NCBI RefSeq assembly: GCF_017161405.1
Contig: NZ_CP071051.1
Span: 2,480,001 to 2,544,000, forward strand
Reading direction: 5' to 3'
Origin: Leucobacter sp. CX169
GTDB lineage: Bacteria; Actinomycetota; Actinomycetes; Actinomycetales; Microbacteriaceae
DNA length: 64,000 bases
The notes under the pieces are model-generated. The model was given only the letters and a program-made list of their open reading frames with translations, made no database searches and was not told the origin of the DNA. The translations under genes and the position numbers were made by a program. Positions 63,933-64,000 of this stretch are shown one piece after another (within the stretch, counting starts at the first letter, position 1; each line of letters starts with the position of its first letter).

Positions 63933-64000
63933 AGCCGGCTGCGGGATTTGAACCCGCGACCTTCGCTTTACAAGAGCACTGCGCTACCACTGCGCCAAGC
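63933..64000 (-). tRNA. tRNA-Thr (anticodon TGT), 5' end outside window
   Basis: Minus strand. The 3' acceptor half AGCCGGC, the T-arm GGGTTCAAATCCC, the anticodon loop CTTGTAA (TGT) and the D-arm GCGCAGTGGTAGCGC are present. The first four bases of the acceptor (expected GCCG) lie beyond the window end. Confidence 0.88.

Overview
The window is a high-GC (clearly above 60% by eye) actinobacterial chromosome segment. It most resembles the family Microbacteriaceae, possibly a Leucobacter-like genus; that placement is inference. Supporting signs are a DtxR-type iron regulator, a DUF3027 protein, an actinobacterial XPB helicase pair, a helicase with an MTES_1575-type nuclease tail, HtaA-type heme proteins, SpaA-type pili, and many genes whose start codon lies 6-8 bases after a -10 hexamer (leaderless transcription).

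Layout. 0-12.4 kb: FmdB-like zinc ribbon protein, MscL, a large degenerate superfamily-1 helicase with an overlapping small protein, a uracil/xanthine permease, a cupin plus FAD amine-oxidase-like pair, and a translationally coupled trio (EamA exporter, CYTH-CHAD protein, 56-residue membrane protein). 12.4-17.9 kb: a NarL-type two-component pair, then the ferrous iron uptake operon efeUOB behind a palindromic iron box. 18-24.8 kb: a LacI-controlled operon of amidohydrolase, amino-acid-type binding protein, permease and ATPase; the permease is split by a complete IS3-family element. 24.9-29.5 kb: tRNA-Arg, an unusual paired Fur/Zur-like box with no obvious target gene, an NlpC/P60-like secreted protein, gdhA, dtxR and serC.

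29.7-36.4 kb is a pilus locus: class C sortase, LPLTG major pilin and a 1321-residue vWA/SpaA-repeat tip protein. 36.6-44.4 kb holds DUF3027 and cold-shock proteins, the helicase-associated protein and XPB helicase, and an OmpR-type two-component pair whose kinase carries an insertion. 44.4-49.8 kb: a frameshifted IS481-family element, a family-2 glycosyltransferase with a small partner, groEL under a perfect CIRCE, and a LytR_C protein. 49.8-60.2 kb is a heme/iron acquisition region (hmuT, hmuUV, two HtaA proteins), interrupted by a lower-GC patch carrying an AbiEi/DUF559-like protein and large palindromes. 60.3-64 kb: msrB, nitroreductase, DMT transporter, AI-2E transporter and a partial tRNA-Thr.

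The clearest biological theme is iron. DtxR is encoded here with every metal ligand conserved, and matching iron boxes precede efeU, the hmuT/hmuUV divergent promoter and the large HtaA-repeat protein, so regulator and several likely targets lie within one window. I did not find a convincing entirely new system. The most unusual items are the ATPase-dead-looking helicase with its overlapping partner, the neocarzinostatin-like repeat array fused to HtaA, the orphan paired Fur/Zur boxes, and the palindromes in front of the AbiEi/DUF559 gene.
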